64,000 nucleotides of DNA from Chitinimonas taiwanensis DSM 18899. GTDB taxonomy: Bacteria > Pseudomonadota > Gammaproteobacteria > Burkholderiales > Chitinimonadaceae. The stretch spans positions 248,001-312,000 of the forward strand of contig NZ_FPKR01000003.1 in the NCBI RefSeq assembly GCF_900119825.1. The letters run 5' to 3'. Shown piece after piece: positions 1 through 8,109 of the stretch. The position numbers were made by a program, and so were the translations under genes. A model generated the notes under the pieces. It saw nothing but the letters and a program-made list of their open reading frames with translations. It was not told the origin of the DNA and ran no database searches. How positions within the stretch are numbered: position 1 is the first letter of the stretch; each line of letters begins with the position of its first letter.

Positions 1-299
1 TTCCGGCCGCGCTCAAGGTGGCGGGCCTCAAGCAGGACGACATCAGCTGGATGGAACTGAACGAAGCCTTCGCCGCACAGGCTCTGGCGGTGATCCGCGA
101 TCTGGGCCTCGATACCAGCAAGGTCAACCCGCTAGGTGGTGCGATTGCTCTCGGCCACCCGTTGGGTGCCACCGGTGCGATCCGTACCGCGACCCTGGTG
201 CACGGCATGCGCCGTCACGGCCAGCAAGGCAAGTACGGCATGGTGACCATGTGTATCGGTACCGGTATGGGTGCCGCCGGCATCATTCAGTCGCTGTAA
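1..299 (+). CDS. Acetyl-CoA acetyltransferase (thiolase), C-terminal part
   Basis: This is the 3' end of a thiolase whose start lies outside the window; the reading frame is already open at base 3. The remaining ~98 residues carry the family's C-terminal signatures: NEAFAAQ, the GHPLGATG motif with the catalytic His, and the CIGTGMG motif with the second catalytic Cys. Family members either condense two acetyl-CoA units or cleave 3-ketoacyl-CoA, and which of the two this one does cannot be decided from the fragment. A strong terminator follows directly, so it is the last gene of its transcript. Confidence 0.9.
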   Translation, partial: PAALKVAGLKQDDISWMELNEAFAAQALAVIRDLGLDTSKVNPLGGAIALGHPLGATGAIRTATLVHGMRRHGQQGKYGMVTMCIGTGMGAAGIIQSL

Positions 300-319
300 A
301 GCAAGCTTGTCGCATCCTG

Positions 320-356
320 AAGGCCGGTTGGGCAGCTTTGCCCGCCGGCCTTTTTG
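320..356 (+). terminator. Rho-independent terminator after thiolase
   Basis: Inverted repeat AAGGCCGG / CCGGCCTT (320-327 and 345-352) followed by a T run. A second short stem (GGGC/GCCC) lies in the loop. It sits 20 bases after the thiolase stop codon. Confidence 0.8.
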
Positions 357-380
357 CCGAGCGCTTGCTTCGGCTATGAT
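354..380 (+). promoter_or_regulatory. Possible sigma70 promoter for the chalcone-isomerase-like gene
   Basis: TTGCCG (354-359) and TATGAT (375-380) with a 15-base spacer, about 50 bases before the start codon. The -35 element overlaps the T run of the upstream terminator. The spacer is short, so this is only a candidate. Confidence 0.35.
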
Positions 381-432
381 GCGAACAGATTTCAGGCGGC
401 CCCGGCTGCGAACCCAGAGACGGAGAGACAGA

Positions 433-999
433 ATGAAAAAAGCAGTAGCCCTACTACTGATGACGGCCAGCATGGTCGTCGGTGCTGCCGAAATTGGCGG
501 CGTCAAGCTGGAGGACAATCTGAAGGTCGGCGGTAGCGATCTGCAGCTCAATGGCGGCGGCGTGCGGGTGAAGTTCGGCATCGCCAAGGTCTATGTCGGC
601 GCGCTGTACACCGCGCAGAAGACGGCTGATGCGAATGCCGTGATCAGTGCCACCACGCCGCGTCGCATGCAGATCAGCATGCTGCGTGATGTGGCTGCGG
701 AAGACCTGCATTCCTCGTTTATCGACGGCCTGGAGGACAATACCAGCAGCGCGGAATTCGCCGGCTTCAAGCCGCGTATCCAGGAAATGAATGCGATCTT
801 CCAGTCGGTGAAGGAAGTGAAGAAGGGCGATGTGATTGCGCTGGATTTCATCCCGGGCAAGGGCACCCAGATCACTGTGCGCGGCCAGGTCAAGGATGTG
901 ATCGCCGGCGATGATTTCGCCCGTGCCCTCCTCAAGATCTGGCTGGGTGGCAAGCCCGCCAGCAGCGATCTGAAGAAGGGCCTGCTGGGCAGCAAGTAA
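433..999 (+). CDS. Secreted chalcone isomerase-like protein
   Basis: 188 residues starting at an ATG eight bases after GGAGAGA. An N-terminal signal peptide (MKKAVALLLMTASMVVGA, cut near residue 18) predicts export to the periplasm. The rest matches the bacterial chalcone_isomerase-like family: the segment VRVKFGIAKVYVGALYT (about residues 39-55), a central helical stretch, and a late DFARALLKIWLG segment typical of the fold. Bacterial members have no established enzymatic role, and a fatty-acid-binding function is only inferred from plant relatives. It stands alone between two terminators. A longer in-frame upstream extension exists but has no ribosome site. Confidence 0.8.
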   Translation: MKKAVALLLMTASMVVGAAEIGGVKLEDNLKVGGSDLQLNGGGVRVKFGIAKVYVGALYTAQKTADANAVISATTPRRMQISMLRDVAAEDLHSSFIDGLEDNTSSAEFAGFKPRIQEMNAIFQSVKEVKKGDVIALDFIPGKGTQITVRGQVKDVIAGDDFARALLKIWLGGKPASSDLKKGLLGSK

Positions 1000-1020
1000 G
1001 CTCGGCCGCGAGGCAAAACA

Positions 1021-1048
1021 GAAAGCCACCCACGCGGTGGCTTTTTGT
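1021..1048 (+). terminator. Rho-independent terminator
   Basis: AAAGCCACC / GGTGGCTTT stem with a short loop and a T-rich tail, 22 bases after the chalcone-isomerase-like gene. Confidence 0.8.
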
Positions 1049-1150
1049 TTGCCCGTGCCGGCCCAGAGCGCTTGCTTGGCTGGCTATGCCGACGCGCGCC
1101 GAAGTGCTAAAGTTCGGCCCCTTCGAGGGTTGTCAGCCGGGAGTAAGCAA

Positions 1151-1624
1151 TTGAGCAGCAAGGGGAAAAGCGTGTTGTTCGTCTGTATGGGCAATATCTG
1201 TCGTTCGCCCACAGCCGAAGGCGTATTCCGCGAGCGGGCGGCCGTGGCCGGGCTCGAGCTGCTCATTGATTCGGCCGGCACCCATGGTTACCACGCGGGT
1301 GAGGCGCCCGATCGACGCTCGCAAAAGCATGCACTGCGGCGTGGTTATGATTTGTCGCGCCAGCGCGCGCGCCAGGTGAAGGCGGATGACTTCCAGCGCT
1401 TCGATCTGATCCTGGCCATGGACCAGCACAATCTGGCCGTGCTGAAGGACAAATGCCCGCCCGAGCAGCAGCATAAGCTCAAGCTCTTGCTCAGCTATGG
1501 TCGGCTCGACCCGCAAGGCGAGGTGCCCGACCCCTATTACGGCGGTGACGCCGGCTTCGAACGTGTGCTCGACCTGATTGAGGATGCGGCCGACGGTCTG
1601 GTGAGCGCGCTGCGCCAGCCCTGA
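1151..1624 (+). CDS. Low molecular weight protein-tyrosine phosphatase
   Basis: 157 residues, the usual size for the family. The P-loop signature VCMGNICRS gives nucleophile Cys12 and phosphate-binding Arg18 (CX5R), and the late DPYYGG carries the general-acid Asp. The start is a TTG at 1151, chosen because GGGAG lies seven bases upstream and because the product then begins just before the P-loop, as in relatives. The frame is open further upstream, but that part shows no homology. Low-molecular-weight phosphatases often act on bacterial tyrosine kinases of exopolysaccharide systems; no such kinase is present here, so the substrate is unknown. Confidence 0.88.
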   Translation: MSSKGKSVLFVCMGNICRSPTAEGVFRERAAVAGLELLIDSAGTHGYHAGEAPDRRSQKHALRRGYDLSRQRARQVKADDFQRFDLILAMDQHNLAVLKDKCPPEQQHKLKLLLSYGRLDPQGEVPDPYYGGDAGFERVLDLIEDAADGLVSALRQP

Positions 1625-1705
1625 CTTGCGGGCCGCAGAGCGGCCAGCCATAACACAGCAGTTTTGCCGATTTCTTTTATTTCATAACGCTCAGGGGATC
1701 CATCC

Positions 1706-2995
1706 ATGCTCGAAACGCTGTTCAAGCTGCGTGAGCACGGCACCAATGTGAAGACAGAGGTGCTGGCCGGCTTTACCACCTTCCTTACGATGGCCTACAT
1801 CATCTTCGTCAACCCGGCCATCCTGTCCGAGACGGGTATGGACTTCAAAGCGGTATTCGTGGCGACCTGTATCGCTGCGGCGCTTGGTTCGGCGGTGATG
1901 GGCCTGGTGGCCAACTACCCGATTGCACTGGCGCCCGGCATGGGTCTGAATGCCTATTTCACCTTCAGCGTGGTCAAGGGCATGGGCGTGAGCTGGCAGG
2001 TGGCGCTAGGCGCCGTCTTCCTGTCTGGCGTGATCTTCATGGTGGTCAGCCTGTTCAAGGTGCGTGAGGCCATCGTGAATGCGATTCCGCACTCGCTCAA
2101 GCTGGCCATCTCGGCCGGTGTGGGCCTGTTCCTGGCCATCATTGCGCTGAAGAACGCCGGCATCGTGGTGGCCCATCCGGCCACCCTGGTCACCCTGGGC
2201 AATGTCCATGACCCCAAGGTGCTGCTGGCCATCTTCGGCTTCCTGCTGATCCTGGCGCTCGAGTACCGCAAGGTCACCGGTGGCGTGATCATCGGCGTGC
2301 TGGTGGTGACCGTGCTGGCCATCCTGCTCGGCTATCAGCAGTTCAATGGCGTGTTCTCCATGCCGCCCAGCATCGAACCGACCTTTATGCAGATGGACCT
2401 GGAAGGCGCGCTGACCGCCGGCCTGTTGGGCGTGGTGTTCGTGTTCTTCTTTGTTGATCTGTTCGATACCACCGGCACCCTGGTGGGCGTTTCGCACCGT
2501 GCCGGCCTGCTGGATAGTGAGGGCAAGCTGCCGCGTCTGAAGAAGGCGCTGATGGCCGATTCGACCGCCATCGTGGCCGGCGCTGCGCTTGGCACCTCCA
2601 GCTGCACCGCCTATGTGGAATCGGCCGCTGGCACCGCCGTGGGCGGCCGCACCGGCCTGACCGCCGTGGTGGTGGCGTTGCTCTTCCTGGCCGCACTGTT
2701 CCTGTCGCCGCTGGCTGGCGCCGTGCCGGCTTATGCGACCGCGCCGGCCCTGTGCTACGTGGCGGTGCTGATGGCGCGCGGCCTGGCCGAGATCAACTGG
2801 GACGACCTGACCGAGTCGGCACCGGCTGTCATCACCGCGGTGGCCATGCCCTTCACCTTTTCGATTGCCGACGGCATTGCGTTTGGCTTTATCAGCTATG
2901 CGGGCCTGAAGCTGCTGGCTGGGCGCCACAAGGACATCTCGCCAGCGGTGATCGTGATCGCCGGGCTGTGGATTCTGAAATTCGCGCTGTTCTGA
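1706..2995 (+). CDS. NCS2/AzgA-family purine permease
   Basis: 429 residues with about 12 hydrophobic segments. The start MLETLFKLREHGT is followed by EVLAGFTTFLTMAYIIFVNPAIL and then APGMGLNAYF, the hallmark segments of AzgA-like purine transporters (the E. coli GhxP/AdeP type). FDTTGTLVG and TSSCTAYVESAAG are the conserved substrate-site loops. The family imports guanine, hypoxanthine or adenine with protons. Adenine phosphoribosyltransferase lies 72 bases downstream on the same strand, which favours a purine-salvage pair with adenine among the substrates. AGGGGA eight bases before the ATG supports the start. Confidence 0.88.
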   Translation: MLETLFKLREHGTNVKTEVLAGFTTFLTMAYIIFVNPAILSETGMDFKAVFVATCIAAALGSAVMGLVANYPIALAPGMGLNAYFTFSVVKGMGVSWQVALGAVFLSGVIFMVVSLFKVREAIVNAIPHSLKLAISAGVGLFLAIIALKNAGIVVAHPATLVTLGNVHDPKVLLAIFGFLLILALEYRKVTGGVIIGVLVVTVLAILLGYQQFNGVFSMPPSIEPTFMQMDLEGALTAGLLGVVFVFFFVDLFDTTGTLVGVSHRAGLLDSEGKLPRLKKALMADSTAIVAGAALGTSSCTAYVESAAGTAVGGRTGLTAVVVALLFLAALFLSPLAGAVPAYATAPALCYVAVLMARGLAEINWDDLTESAPAVITAVAMPFTFSIADGIAFGFISYAGLKLLAGRHKDISPAVIVIAGLWILKFALF

Positions 2996-3067
2996 GCCTA
3001 AGCTGATCCAGCTGGCGCGAGTGCCGCAGCCGCGGCGCTCGCGCGTTTTATTTCCAGAGACCTTCTT

Positions 3068-3613
3068 ATGCTGCTCGACCCTGTTTCCTATATCCGCGAC
3101 CGCATCCGTACCGTGCCCGACTGGCCGCTGGCTGGTGTGCAGTTCCGCGATATCACCCCGCTGCTGCAGGACCCAAAGACCTTCCGTGTGCTGGTCGATC
3201 TGTTCGTACACCGCTATATGGACCAACAGATCGATGTGGTGGCCGGTGTCGATGCGCGCGGCTTCATCCTCGGTTCGGTGATTGCCTATGAGCTGAATCG
3301 TGGCTTTGTGCCGGTACGCAAGAAGGGCAAGCTGCCCTTTACCACGGTGGCGGAGGAATACGAGCTCGAGTACGGCTCGGCGACCGTCGAACTGCACTCG
3401 GATGCGATTCACGCCGGGCAGCGCGTGCTGCTGATCGACGATCTGGTCGCCACGGGCGGCACCATGATTGCCGCTGCCAAGCTGATCCGTAAGCTGGGTG
3501 GCGAGGTGATCGAGGCGGCGGCGATTGTCGATCTGCCTGAGCTCGGTGGTTCCCAGCTTGTACAGGCGCAGGGCATTCCTCTGTTCACTGTGTGCGACTT
3601 CGCAGGGCACTAG
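3068..3613 (+). CDS. apt: Adenine phosphoribosyltransferase
   Basis: 181 residues. It converts adenine plus PRPP to AMP in the cytoplasm. The PRPP-binding signature [14 protein letters not shown] is complete, and the N-terminal part has the family's [17 protein letters not shown] and [10 protein letters not shown] segments. It lies just after the purine permease, so uptake and capture of adenine are probably coupled in one transcript that ends at the following strong terminator. Length and motifs match the family, with nothing unusual. Confidence 0.95.
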   Translation: MLLDPVSYIRDRIRTVPDWPLAGVQFRDITPLLQDPKTFRVLVDLFVHRYMDQQIDVVAGVDARGFILGSVIAYELNRGFVPVRKKGKLPFTTVAEEYELEYGSATVELHSDAIHAGQRVLLIDDLVATGGTMIAAAKLIRKLGGEVIEAAAIVDLPELGGSQLVQAQGIPLFTVCDFAGH

Positions 3614-3644
3614 CCAGCCGTCGCTTCATTCGCTTCATCCATGC

Positions 3645-3671
3645 AAAAGGGGCCTTGCGGCCCCTTTTTTC
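3645..3671. terminator. Bidirectional terminator between apt and the isochorismatase-fold gene
   Basis: Perfect AAAAGGGGCC / GGCCCCTTTT stem with a TTGC loop and T runs in both directions, between two convergent genes. Confidence 0.88.
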
Positions 3672-3685
3672 TTGTGTGTGACGCG

Positions 3686-4222
3686 CTACCAGCCCACGGC
3701 CGCCGGCATGGCCGGTTCGTCGCGTAGTACTGCCAGCAGTTCGGCCGTGGGCAGGACTTCGATGACCTGGCCTGGGGTGACCAGCTCGGCCAGCACGCTG
3801 TTGTAATGCTCGACAATGCTCTCGGCGCGCAAGGCGCCACGGTCGAAAGCCAGGTGGGCGTCACTGGCCAGGATCAGGTCAAAGCCATTGGCCAGGGCGC
3901 GCTTGGCGGTGGCATCAATGGCGCTATCGGTACCGGTGCCGCATAGGACGATGCTGTGTACGCCCGCCTCGCGCAGCTGGCGCGCCAGGCCCGAGCCGGC
4001 GAAGGCGTCGGTGCCATAGCGGCGCAGCACCTGCTGGCCCTTGCCGGGTGAAGCGCTCAGGTCGGCGCGCTCCAGCGCGTTCTCCACATGGAACACTCTC
4101 TCGCCCGCTTCACTGAAGCCACGTACCAGCGCCTGAATACGTTCGCTCACCCGCGCAGCCTGCCCGACAGCAGACACGCCTTGCCATTGCAATCCATCTA
4201 CAACTACCAGGGCCCAGGTCAT
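3686..4222 (-). CDS. Isochorismatase-fold hydrolase-like protein lacking the catalytic cysteine
   Basis: 178 residues. The start at 4222 is chosen because GGAG lies seven bases upstream; an ATG 12 bases earlier has no such site. The fold is recognisable: ALVVVDGLQ at the N-terminus (Asp9), RRYGTDAFAGSGL in the middle, then VLCGTGTDSAIDATAKRAL and ASDAH. In cysteine hydrolases of this superfamily (nicotinamidase, YcaC) the triad is Asp, Lys and Cys. Here Arg67 stands where the Lys is expected and Ser100-Ala101 where the Cys is expected. It may be a non-cysteine hydrolase like true isochorismatases, or inactive. It is divergent from a TetR regulator, which may control it. Confidence 0.75.
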   Translation of the reverse strand: MTWALVVVDGLQWQGVSAVGQAARVSERIQALVRGFSEAGERVFHVENALERADLSASPGKGQQVLRRYGTDAFAGSGLARQLREAGVHSIVLCGTGTDSAIDATAKRALANGFDLILASDAHLAFDRGALRAESIVEHYNSVLAELVTPGQVIEVLPTAELLAVLRDEPAMPAAVGW

Positions 4223-4240
4223 GATGCGCTCCATTTAGCA

Positions 4241-4300
4241 GATCGGTCGGCGATCAGTGTTAGGGCTGTGACAGCACATCTGAACTGATCGGTTTCGATG
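4241..4300. promoter_or_regulatory. Two related imperfect palindromes between the isochorismatase-fold and tetR genes
   Basis: GATCGGTCGGCGATC (4241-4255) and GATCGGTTTCGATG (4287-4300) are similar partial palindromes just upstream of the isochorismatase-fold gene. They may be operators for the divergent TetR regulator. The assignment is by position only. Confidence 0.35.
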
Positions 4301-4330
4301 TGAGACTAGTTAGTATCATTTGGACTGTCA

Positions 4331-4361
4331 AGTTTCAAAACGAGACTGAAGCGGCTAGAAT
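4331..4361 (+). promoter_or_regulatory. Possible tetR promoter with an overlapping inverted repeat
   Basis: A -10-like TAGAAT (4356-4361) is preceded 16 bases upstream by a weak TTTCAA. The imperfect inverted repeat AGTTTC-N5-GAGACT (4331-4346) overlaps the -35 and the spacer, a position that would suit autorepression. Confidence 0.3.
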
Positions 4362-4409
4362 GCGGATTGTCAGTCCAGCAGGGCCGTCAGCGATGGAGAA
4401 TAGACGCGC

Positions 4410-5015
4410 ATGGAAGCCACCACCTTTCGTCAGAAAATGCAGATTGCCCGTGAGGATGCCATCCTCAGCGCGGTGAATACGCTGCTGGCCAGCAAGGGCT
4501 TCGAAGCCATGACGGTGGATGATGTCGCCGCCGAAGCCGGTATCGCCAAGGCCAGCCTGTACCGGCATTTCCCGTCCAAGGAAGACCTGGCTGCCGCGGC
4601 CATGGCGCGCATGCTGGATGAGGTGCTGGCGCTGTGCGCGAGCCTGCCGGCCGAGCAGGATGAGGTGGACAAGCTGAAGGCGGTCGCGCACTGGGCCATG
4701 TTTAGCCAGCTCGCGGGCACCATGCCTTCGCTGCCACATGCGAACTCCTCGCTGGTGGCAACCTTGTCACGCAACGAGGCCTATCTGCAGCGGGTGTTCA
4801 AGCTCAGCGACTGCATGGGCGAGTGGATTGTGTTGGCGCAGGAGAAGGGCAGCTTGAATGCCGCGCTGCCGCCGCAGCTGATCCTGTACAACCTGTTTGC
4901 CCGCGCCTGCGACCCAGTGCTGGCTGTACTCAAGGCTACCGGCGGCTATAGCGATGCCGAGGTGGTCGAACTACAGTGGCAGGCCTGTTTTAGCGGCCTG
5001 GGCGGCAAAGCCTGA
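4410..5015 (+). CDS. TetR/AcrR-family transcriptional regulator
   Basis: 201 residues. The N-terminal HTH is typical: ILSAVNTLLASKGFEAMTVDDVAAEAGIAKASLYRHFPSKEDL (about residues 17-60). The C-terminal ligand/dimerisation domain matches no specific effector class I can name. It is divergent from the isochorismatase-fold gene, with candidate operators in the 187-base gap, so that gene and tetR itself are the likeliest targets. A strong terminator follows. Confidence 0.88.
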   Translation: MEATTFRQKMQIAREDAILSAVNTLLASKGFEAMTVDDVAAEAGIAKASLYRHFPSKEDLAAAAMARMLDEVLALCASLPAEQDEVDKLKAVAHWAMFSQLAGTMPSLPHANSSLVATLSRNEAYLQRVFKLSDCMGEWIVLAQEKGSLNAALPPQLILYNLFARACDPVLAVLKATGGYSDAEVVELQWQACFSGLGGKA

Positions 5016-5031
5016 GCTGGATTGTTAGCAA

Positions 5032-5057
5032 AAAAACGGCCGCGATGCGGCCGTTTT
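5032..5057. terminator. Bidirectional terminator
   Basis: AAAAACGGCCGC / GCGGCCGTTTTT stem with a three-base loop between the convergent tetR and prmB genes. Confidence 0.88.
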
Positions 5058-5080
5058 TACTAGCTGCTACCTGCCGGAGC

Positions 5081-5986
5081 TTAGAAGCCGGCTTCCAGCA
5101 GCTGCTCGCGGGTCAGCAGAAAGACGAAGCCATCGCCCGAGCTGGTGTCCAGCCAGGTGAATTCCAGCTCCGGGTACTGTGGCTCCAGTACGGCGCGGTT
5201 ATGGCCGATCTCCACCACCAGCACGCCATGCGGATTCAGGTACTGGCTGGCCGTCTCAATGATGATGCGGGTGATGTCGAGGCCATCTTCGCCGCTGCCC
5301 AGCGCGAGTTCGGGCTCGTGCAGATATTCCTGCGGCAGGGCGGCAACCGAGGGGGCGTCCACATAGGGTGGATTGGAGATGATCAGGTCATAGCTTTCGC
5401 CCTCGACCGCGCCGAACAGATCGGAAGGCAGCAGGCGCACGCGTTGCTCAAGCCCATAGTCACACACATTGATGGCGGCCACGGCCAGCGCATCCTCGGA
5501 CAGATCGACTGCATCGACCTCGGCATCCGGATAGTGCTCGGCCAGCAGGATGGCCAGGCAACCCGAACCCGTGCACAGATCGAGCGCGCGGTGCACGAGC
5601 TCCGGGTACTCGATCCATGGCTCCAGCGCCGTAGGCAGCAGTTCGGCGATAAACGAGCGCGGCACGATCACCCGCTCATCCACATAGAAGCGATATGGCC
5701 CGAGCCAGGCTTCCTGGGTCAGGTAGGCGGCTGGCTTGCGCGTGGTAACGCGAGCTTCGATCAGTGCCAGCGTGCGCGCAATCTCCTCGGGCAGCAGGCG
5801 CGCATCGAGGAAGGGTTCCAGCTGTTGCAGCGGCAGGTGCAGGCTGTGCAGGACCAGATAAGCTGCCTCGTCCCAGGCACTGCCATTGCCATGGCCGAAG
5901 AAGAGCTTGGCCTCGCTAAAGCGCGACACGGCGAAGCGCAGCAGGTCGCGGACGGTGAACAGGTGTTGGGGGGCAGCGGTAAACAT
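5081..5986 (-). CDS. prmB: 50S ribosomal protein L3 glutamine methyltransferase
   Basis: 301 residues. It transfers a methyl group from S-adenosylmethionine to a glutamine of ribosomal protein uL3. The SAM-binding motif is ALDLCTGSGCLAILLA (from about residue 134) and the substrate-binding NPPY is at residues 205-208 (LIISNPPYVD). The N-terminal domain (LFTVRDLLRFAVSRF...) and the EPWIEYP region match PrmB rather than the release-factor enzyme PrmC. It is divergent from rhlE, whose promoter lies in the intervening 177 bases. Confidence 0.92.
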   Translation of the reverse strand: MFTAAPQHLFTVRDLLRFAVSRFSEAKLFFGHGNGSAWDEAAYLVLHSLHLPLQQLEPFLDARLLPEEIARTLALIEARVTTRKPAAYLTQEAWLGPYRFYVDERVIVPRSFIAELLPTALEPWIEYPELVHRALDLCTGSGCLAILLAEHYPDAEVDAVDLSEDALAVAAINVCDYGLEQRVRLLPSDLFGAVEGESYDLIISNPPYVDAPSVAALPQEYLHEPELALGSGEDGLDITRIIIETASQYLNPHGVLVVEIGHNRAVLEPQYPELEFTWLDTSSGDGFVFLLTREQLLEAGF

Positions 5987-6086
5987 GGTGGGCGAATGGG
6001 GGAGGGCGCAAAGCGCGCATTCTATCCGGAGCGGGGCGGTGCTGCTGTTTTTACGCGGAAAATCCTTTGGAATTCGCGGCTTAGAT

Positions 6087-6114
6087 TTGCAGTATCAGTC
6101 TTCCCGCGTATAGT
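6087..6114 (+). promoter_or_regulatory. Likely sigma70 promoter of rhlE
   Basis: TTGCAG (6087-6092), a 16-base spacer and TATAGT (6109-6114). This predicts transcription from about 6121, only some 43 bases before the rhlE start codon. Confidence 0.6.
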
Positions 6115-6123
6115 GCGAACCTC

Positions 6124-6144
6124 ACGGGCGTCAGGCCCGTTTTT
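6124..6144 (+). promoter_or_regulatory. Hairpin plus T run in the rhlE leader
   Basis: ACGGGC-GTCAG-GCCCGT followed by TTTT looks like an intrinsic terminator, yet it lies between the predicted rhlE transcription start and its start codon. No plus-strand gene precedes it. It may be an attenuator or a leader structure that the helicase itself can act on. Confidence 0.5.
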
Positions 6145-6163
6145 GTCTTGGAGATTCACCCGC

Positions 6164-7597
6164 ATGTCATTTGACAGCCTCGGCTTGCATGCCGAGATTC
6201 TGCGCGCCGTGCTCGATTCCGGCTACACCGAACCTACGCCGGTGCAAGCCCGCGCCATTCCTGTTGTCCTGTCCGGCCGCGACGTGCTCGCGGGTGCCCA
6301 AACCGGCACCGGCAAGACGGCGGCCTTTACCCTGCCGCTGCTGCACAAGCTGCAACCCTATGCGAATACCAGCGCCTCACCGGCGCGCCACCCGGTACGC
6401 GCGCTGATCCTGACCCCGACGCGCGAGCTGTGCGATCAGGTGTTCGACAGCGTGGTCACCTATAGCAAATACCTGCCCATCCGCGCCACGGCCGTGTTCG
6501 GCGGCGTGGACATGAAGCCACAGACCGAGTCGCTGCGTCGTGGCTCGGAAATCGTGGTCGCCACGCCGGGCCGCCTCTTGGACCATGTGCAGGGCAAGAC
6601 CATCAATCTGTCCCAGGTGGAGATGCTGATCCTGGACGAAGCCGACCGCATGCTGGACATGGGCTTCATCCTCGATATCCGCAAGATTCTCAGCCTCCTG
6701 CCCGCGCATCGCCAGACCCTGCTGTTCTCGGCCACCTTTGCGCCCGAGATCAAGAAGCTGGCCGAGGATTTCATGCGCTCGCCCGAGACGATCGAGGTGG
6801 CGCGCCGCAATGCCACCAATGAATCGGTCGAGCAGCATATCCATAGCGCCGAAGCCGGCAATAAGCGCCGCGTGCTCGCCCACCTGATCCGCCATCACGA
6901 TATGCAGCAGGTGATCGTGTTCACCCGCACCAAATTGATGGCCGACCGTCTGGCGCGTGAACTCAAGCGCGATGGCTTCAACTGCGAAGCGATCCATGGT
7001 GACCGCACCCAGCAGTCGCGCCTCGAGACGCTGGCTGCCTTCAAGGAAGGTACCTTGCGCGTGCTGGTGGCCACCGATGTCGCGGCGCGCGGCCTCGATG
7101 TGTCGGAGCTGCCCTTCGTGGTCAACTTCGAGATGCCCACCAATCCGGAAGACTATGTGCACCGCATTGGTCGTACGGGTCGTGCCGGCGCCTTAGGGAT
7201 TGCCATCTCCCTGGTCAGCCCGGAAGAGGACAAATCGCTGGTGCTGGTGCGCAAGCTGACCAATAAGCCGCTGGAAATCAGCGAAGTGCCTGGTCAGATG
7301 GAGTTTGGCCGCCCGCGCGAGCGCAGCAATGGCAGCAGCGCAGCGCCAACCGCCCCGCGCGAATACCGTGAATCCTATGAGCCGCGTGAATCGCGCGAGC
7401 CACGTGCACACCGCGAAAGCGGCCGCCGCGTAATCGAGCAGGTGGAAACCCCGCTGGTGGAAGGTCGTCGCCGCAATCACGACGCCGCTCTGGGCGGTCG
7501 CGTGGCCGGCAGCGTGCATCGCTTCCACCATGGCCGCGAAGTGGTGCGCGAGGTGCCAGCCTTGCTGCTGCCACCGCGTTACACGGTCAGCAAGTAA
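6164..7597 (+). CDS. rhlE: DEAD-box ATP-dependent RNA helicase, RhlE type
   Basis: 477 residues from the ATG at 6164. The helicase core is complete: Q motif (GYTEPTPVQ, about residues 20-28), Walker A AQTGTGKT (45-52), PTREL, DEAD (158-161), SAT in LLFSATF, and the C-terminal HRIGRTGRA. The opening MSFDSLGLHAEILRAV is RhlE-like. After about residue 375 comes a low-complexity Arg/Glu/Ser-rich tail (repeats like YRESYEPRESREPR), the usual RNA-binding extension. The frame is open more than 1 kb upstream, but that part is antisense to prmB and not coding. Likely roles are ribosome assembly and cold-related RNA remodelling. Confidence 0.92.
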   Translation: MSFDSLGLHAEILRAVLDSGYTEPTPVQARAIPVVLSGRDVLAGAQTGTGKTAAFTLPLLHKLQPYANTSASPARHPVRALILTPTRELCDQVFDSVVTYSKYLPIRATAVFGGVDMKPQTESLRRGSEIVVATPGRLLDHVQGKTINLSQVEMLILDEADRMLDMGFILDIRKILSLLPAHRQTLLFSATFAPEIKKLAEDFMRSPETIEVARRNATNESVEQHIHSAEAGNKRRVLAHLIRHHDMQQVIVFTRTKLMADRLARELKRDGFNCEAIHGDRTQQSRLETLAAFKEGTLRVLVATDVAARGLDVSELPFVVNFEMPTNPEDYVHRIGRTGRAGALGIAISLVSPEEDKSLVLVRKLTNKPLEISEVPGQMEFGRPRERSNGSSAAPTAPREYRESYEPRESREPRAHRESGRRVIEQVETPLVEGRRRNHDAALGGRVAGSVHRFHHGREVVREVPALLLPPRYTVSK

Positions 7598-7609
7598 GTC
7601 GGCAAGTTA

Positions 7610-7635
7610 AAAGGGCGTGCGCATAGCACGCTCTT
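7610..7635 (+). terminator. Probable terminator after rhlE
   Basis: AAAGGGCGTGC / GCACGCTCTTT stem with one G-T pair and a GCATA loop. The T tract is short, so termination may be partial and the next gene may be read through. Confidence 0.5.
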
Positions 7636-7653
7636 TGCATTTGGGAATTCAGC

Positions 7654-8109
7654 ATGCAGAAAGACTGGCAAACCCTGCTGCACGCAAGCATTCCGCTTGC
7701 GCAAGCCATGCAGGTCCGCGTGCAGGCACAGCCCGATGGGCGGCTGGCGCTGACCGTGCCGCTGGCACCGAACCGGAATGATAAGGGCACGGGCTTTGGT
7801 GGCAGCTTGGCCACGCTGGCAACCTTGGCTGGTTGGGTGGAAACCCAGCGCCAGCTCGATCAGGCCGGCTTGGGCGAGGGGGTGGAGATCGTCATCCAGC
7901 GTGGCGAGACCGAGTACCTGCTACCCGCCGAGGCGGACTTTTGCGCCTGCGTGCTGCCTTTAACTGCCGAAGACAGCGAACGCTTCTGCCGCCTGTTTGC
8001 GCGGCGTGGCCTGGCCCGGCTGACGCTGCAGGTGGCGCTGTACTGCGGCGAGCTGCTGGTGGCGCGCTTTCGCGGCGACTACGTGGCCAAGCGCGCCGAC
8101 GGCACTTAG
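7654..8109 (+). CDS. YiiD C-terminal-type putative thioesterase
   Basis: 151 residues. The segment APNRNDKGTGFGGSLATLATLAGWVETQ (about residues 42-68) is the signature of the YiiD_C thioesterase-like hot-dog family, with the conserved N-x-N-D-x-G-T-x-F-G-G core. The late VALYCGELLVARFRGDYVAKR completes the fold. No substrate is known for most members. It follows rhlE by 56 bases and its 3' end overlaps the convergent HD-GYP-like gene by four bases. Confidence 0.75.
   Translation: MQKDWQTLLHASIPLAQAMQVRVQAQPDGRLALTVPLAPNRNDKGTGFGGSLATLATLAGWVETQRQLDQAGLGEGVEIVIQRGETEYLLPAEADFCACVLPLTAEDSERFCRLFARRGLARLTLQVALYCGELLVARFRGDYVAKRADGT

Noticed and set aside
2006-3610. Long open frame (534 codons) on the minus strand opposite the purine permease and apt
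   Set aside because: It is His/Gln/Arg-rich with no domain, and lies opposite two clear genes. A typical shadow frame of GC-rich coding DNA.
5045-6163. In-frame upstream extension of rhlE
   Set aside because: It runs antisense to prmB, has no homology, and the helicase clearly begins at MSFDSLGLH with its own promoter.
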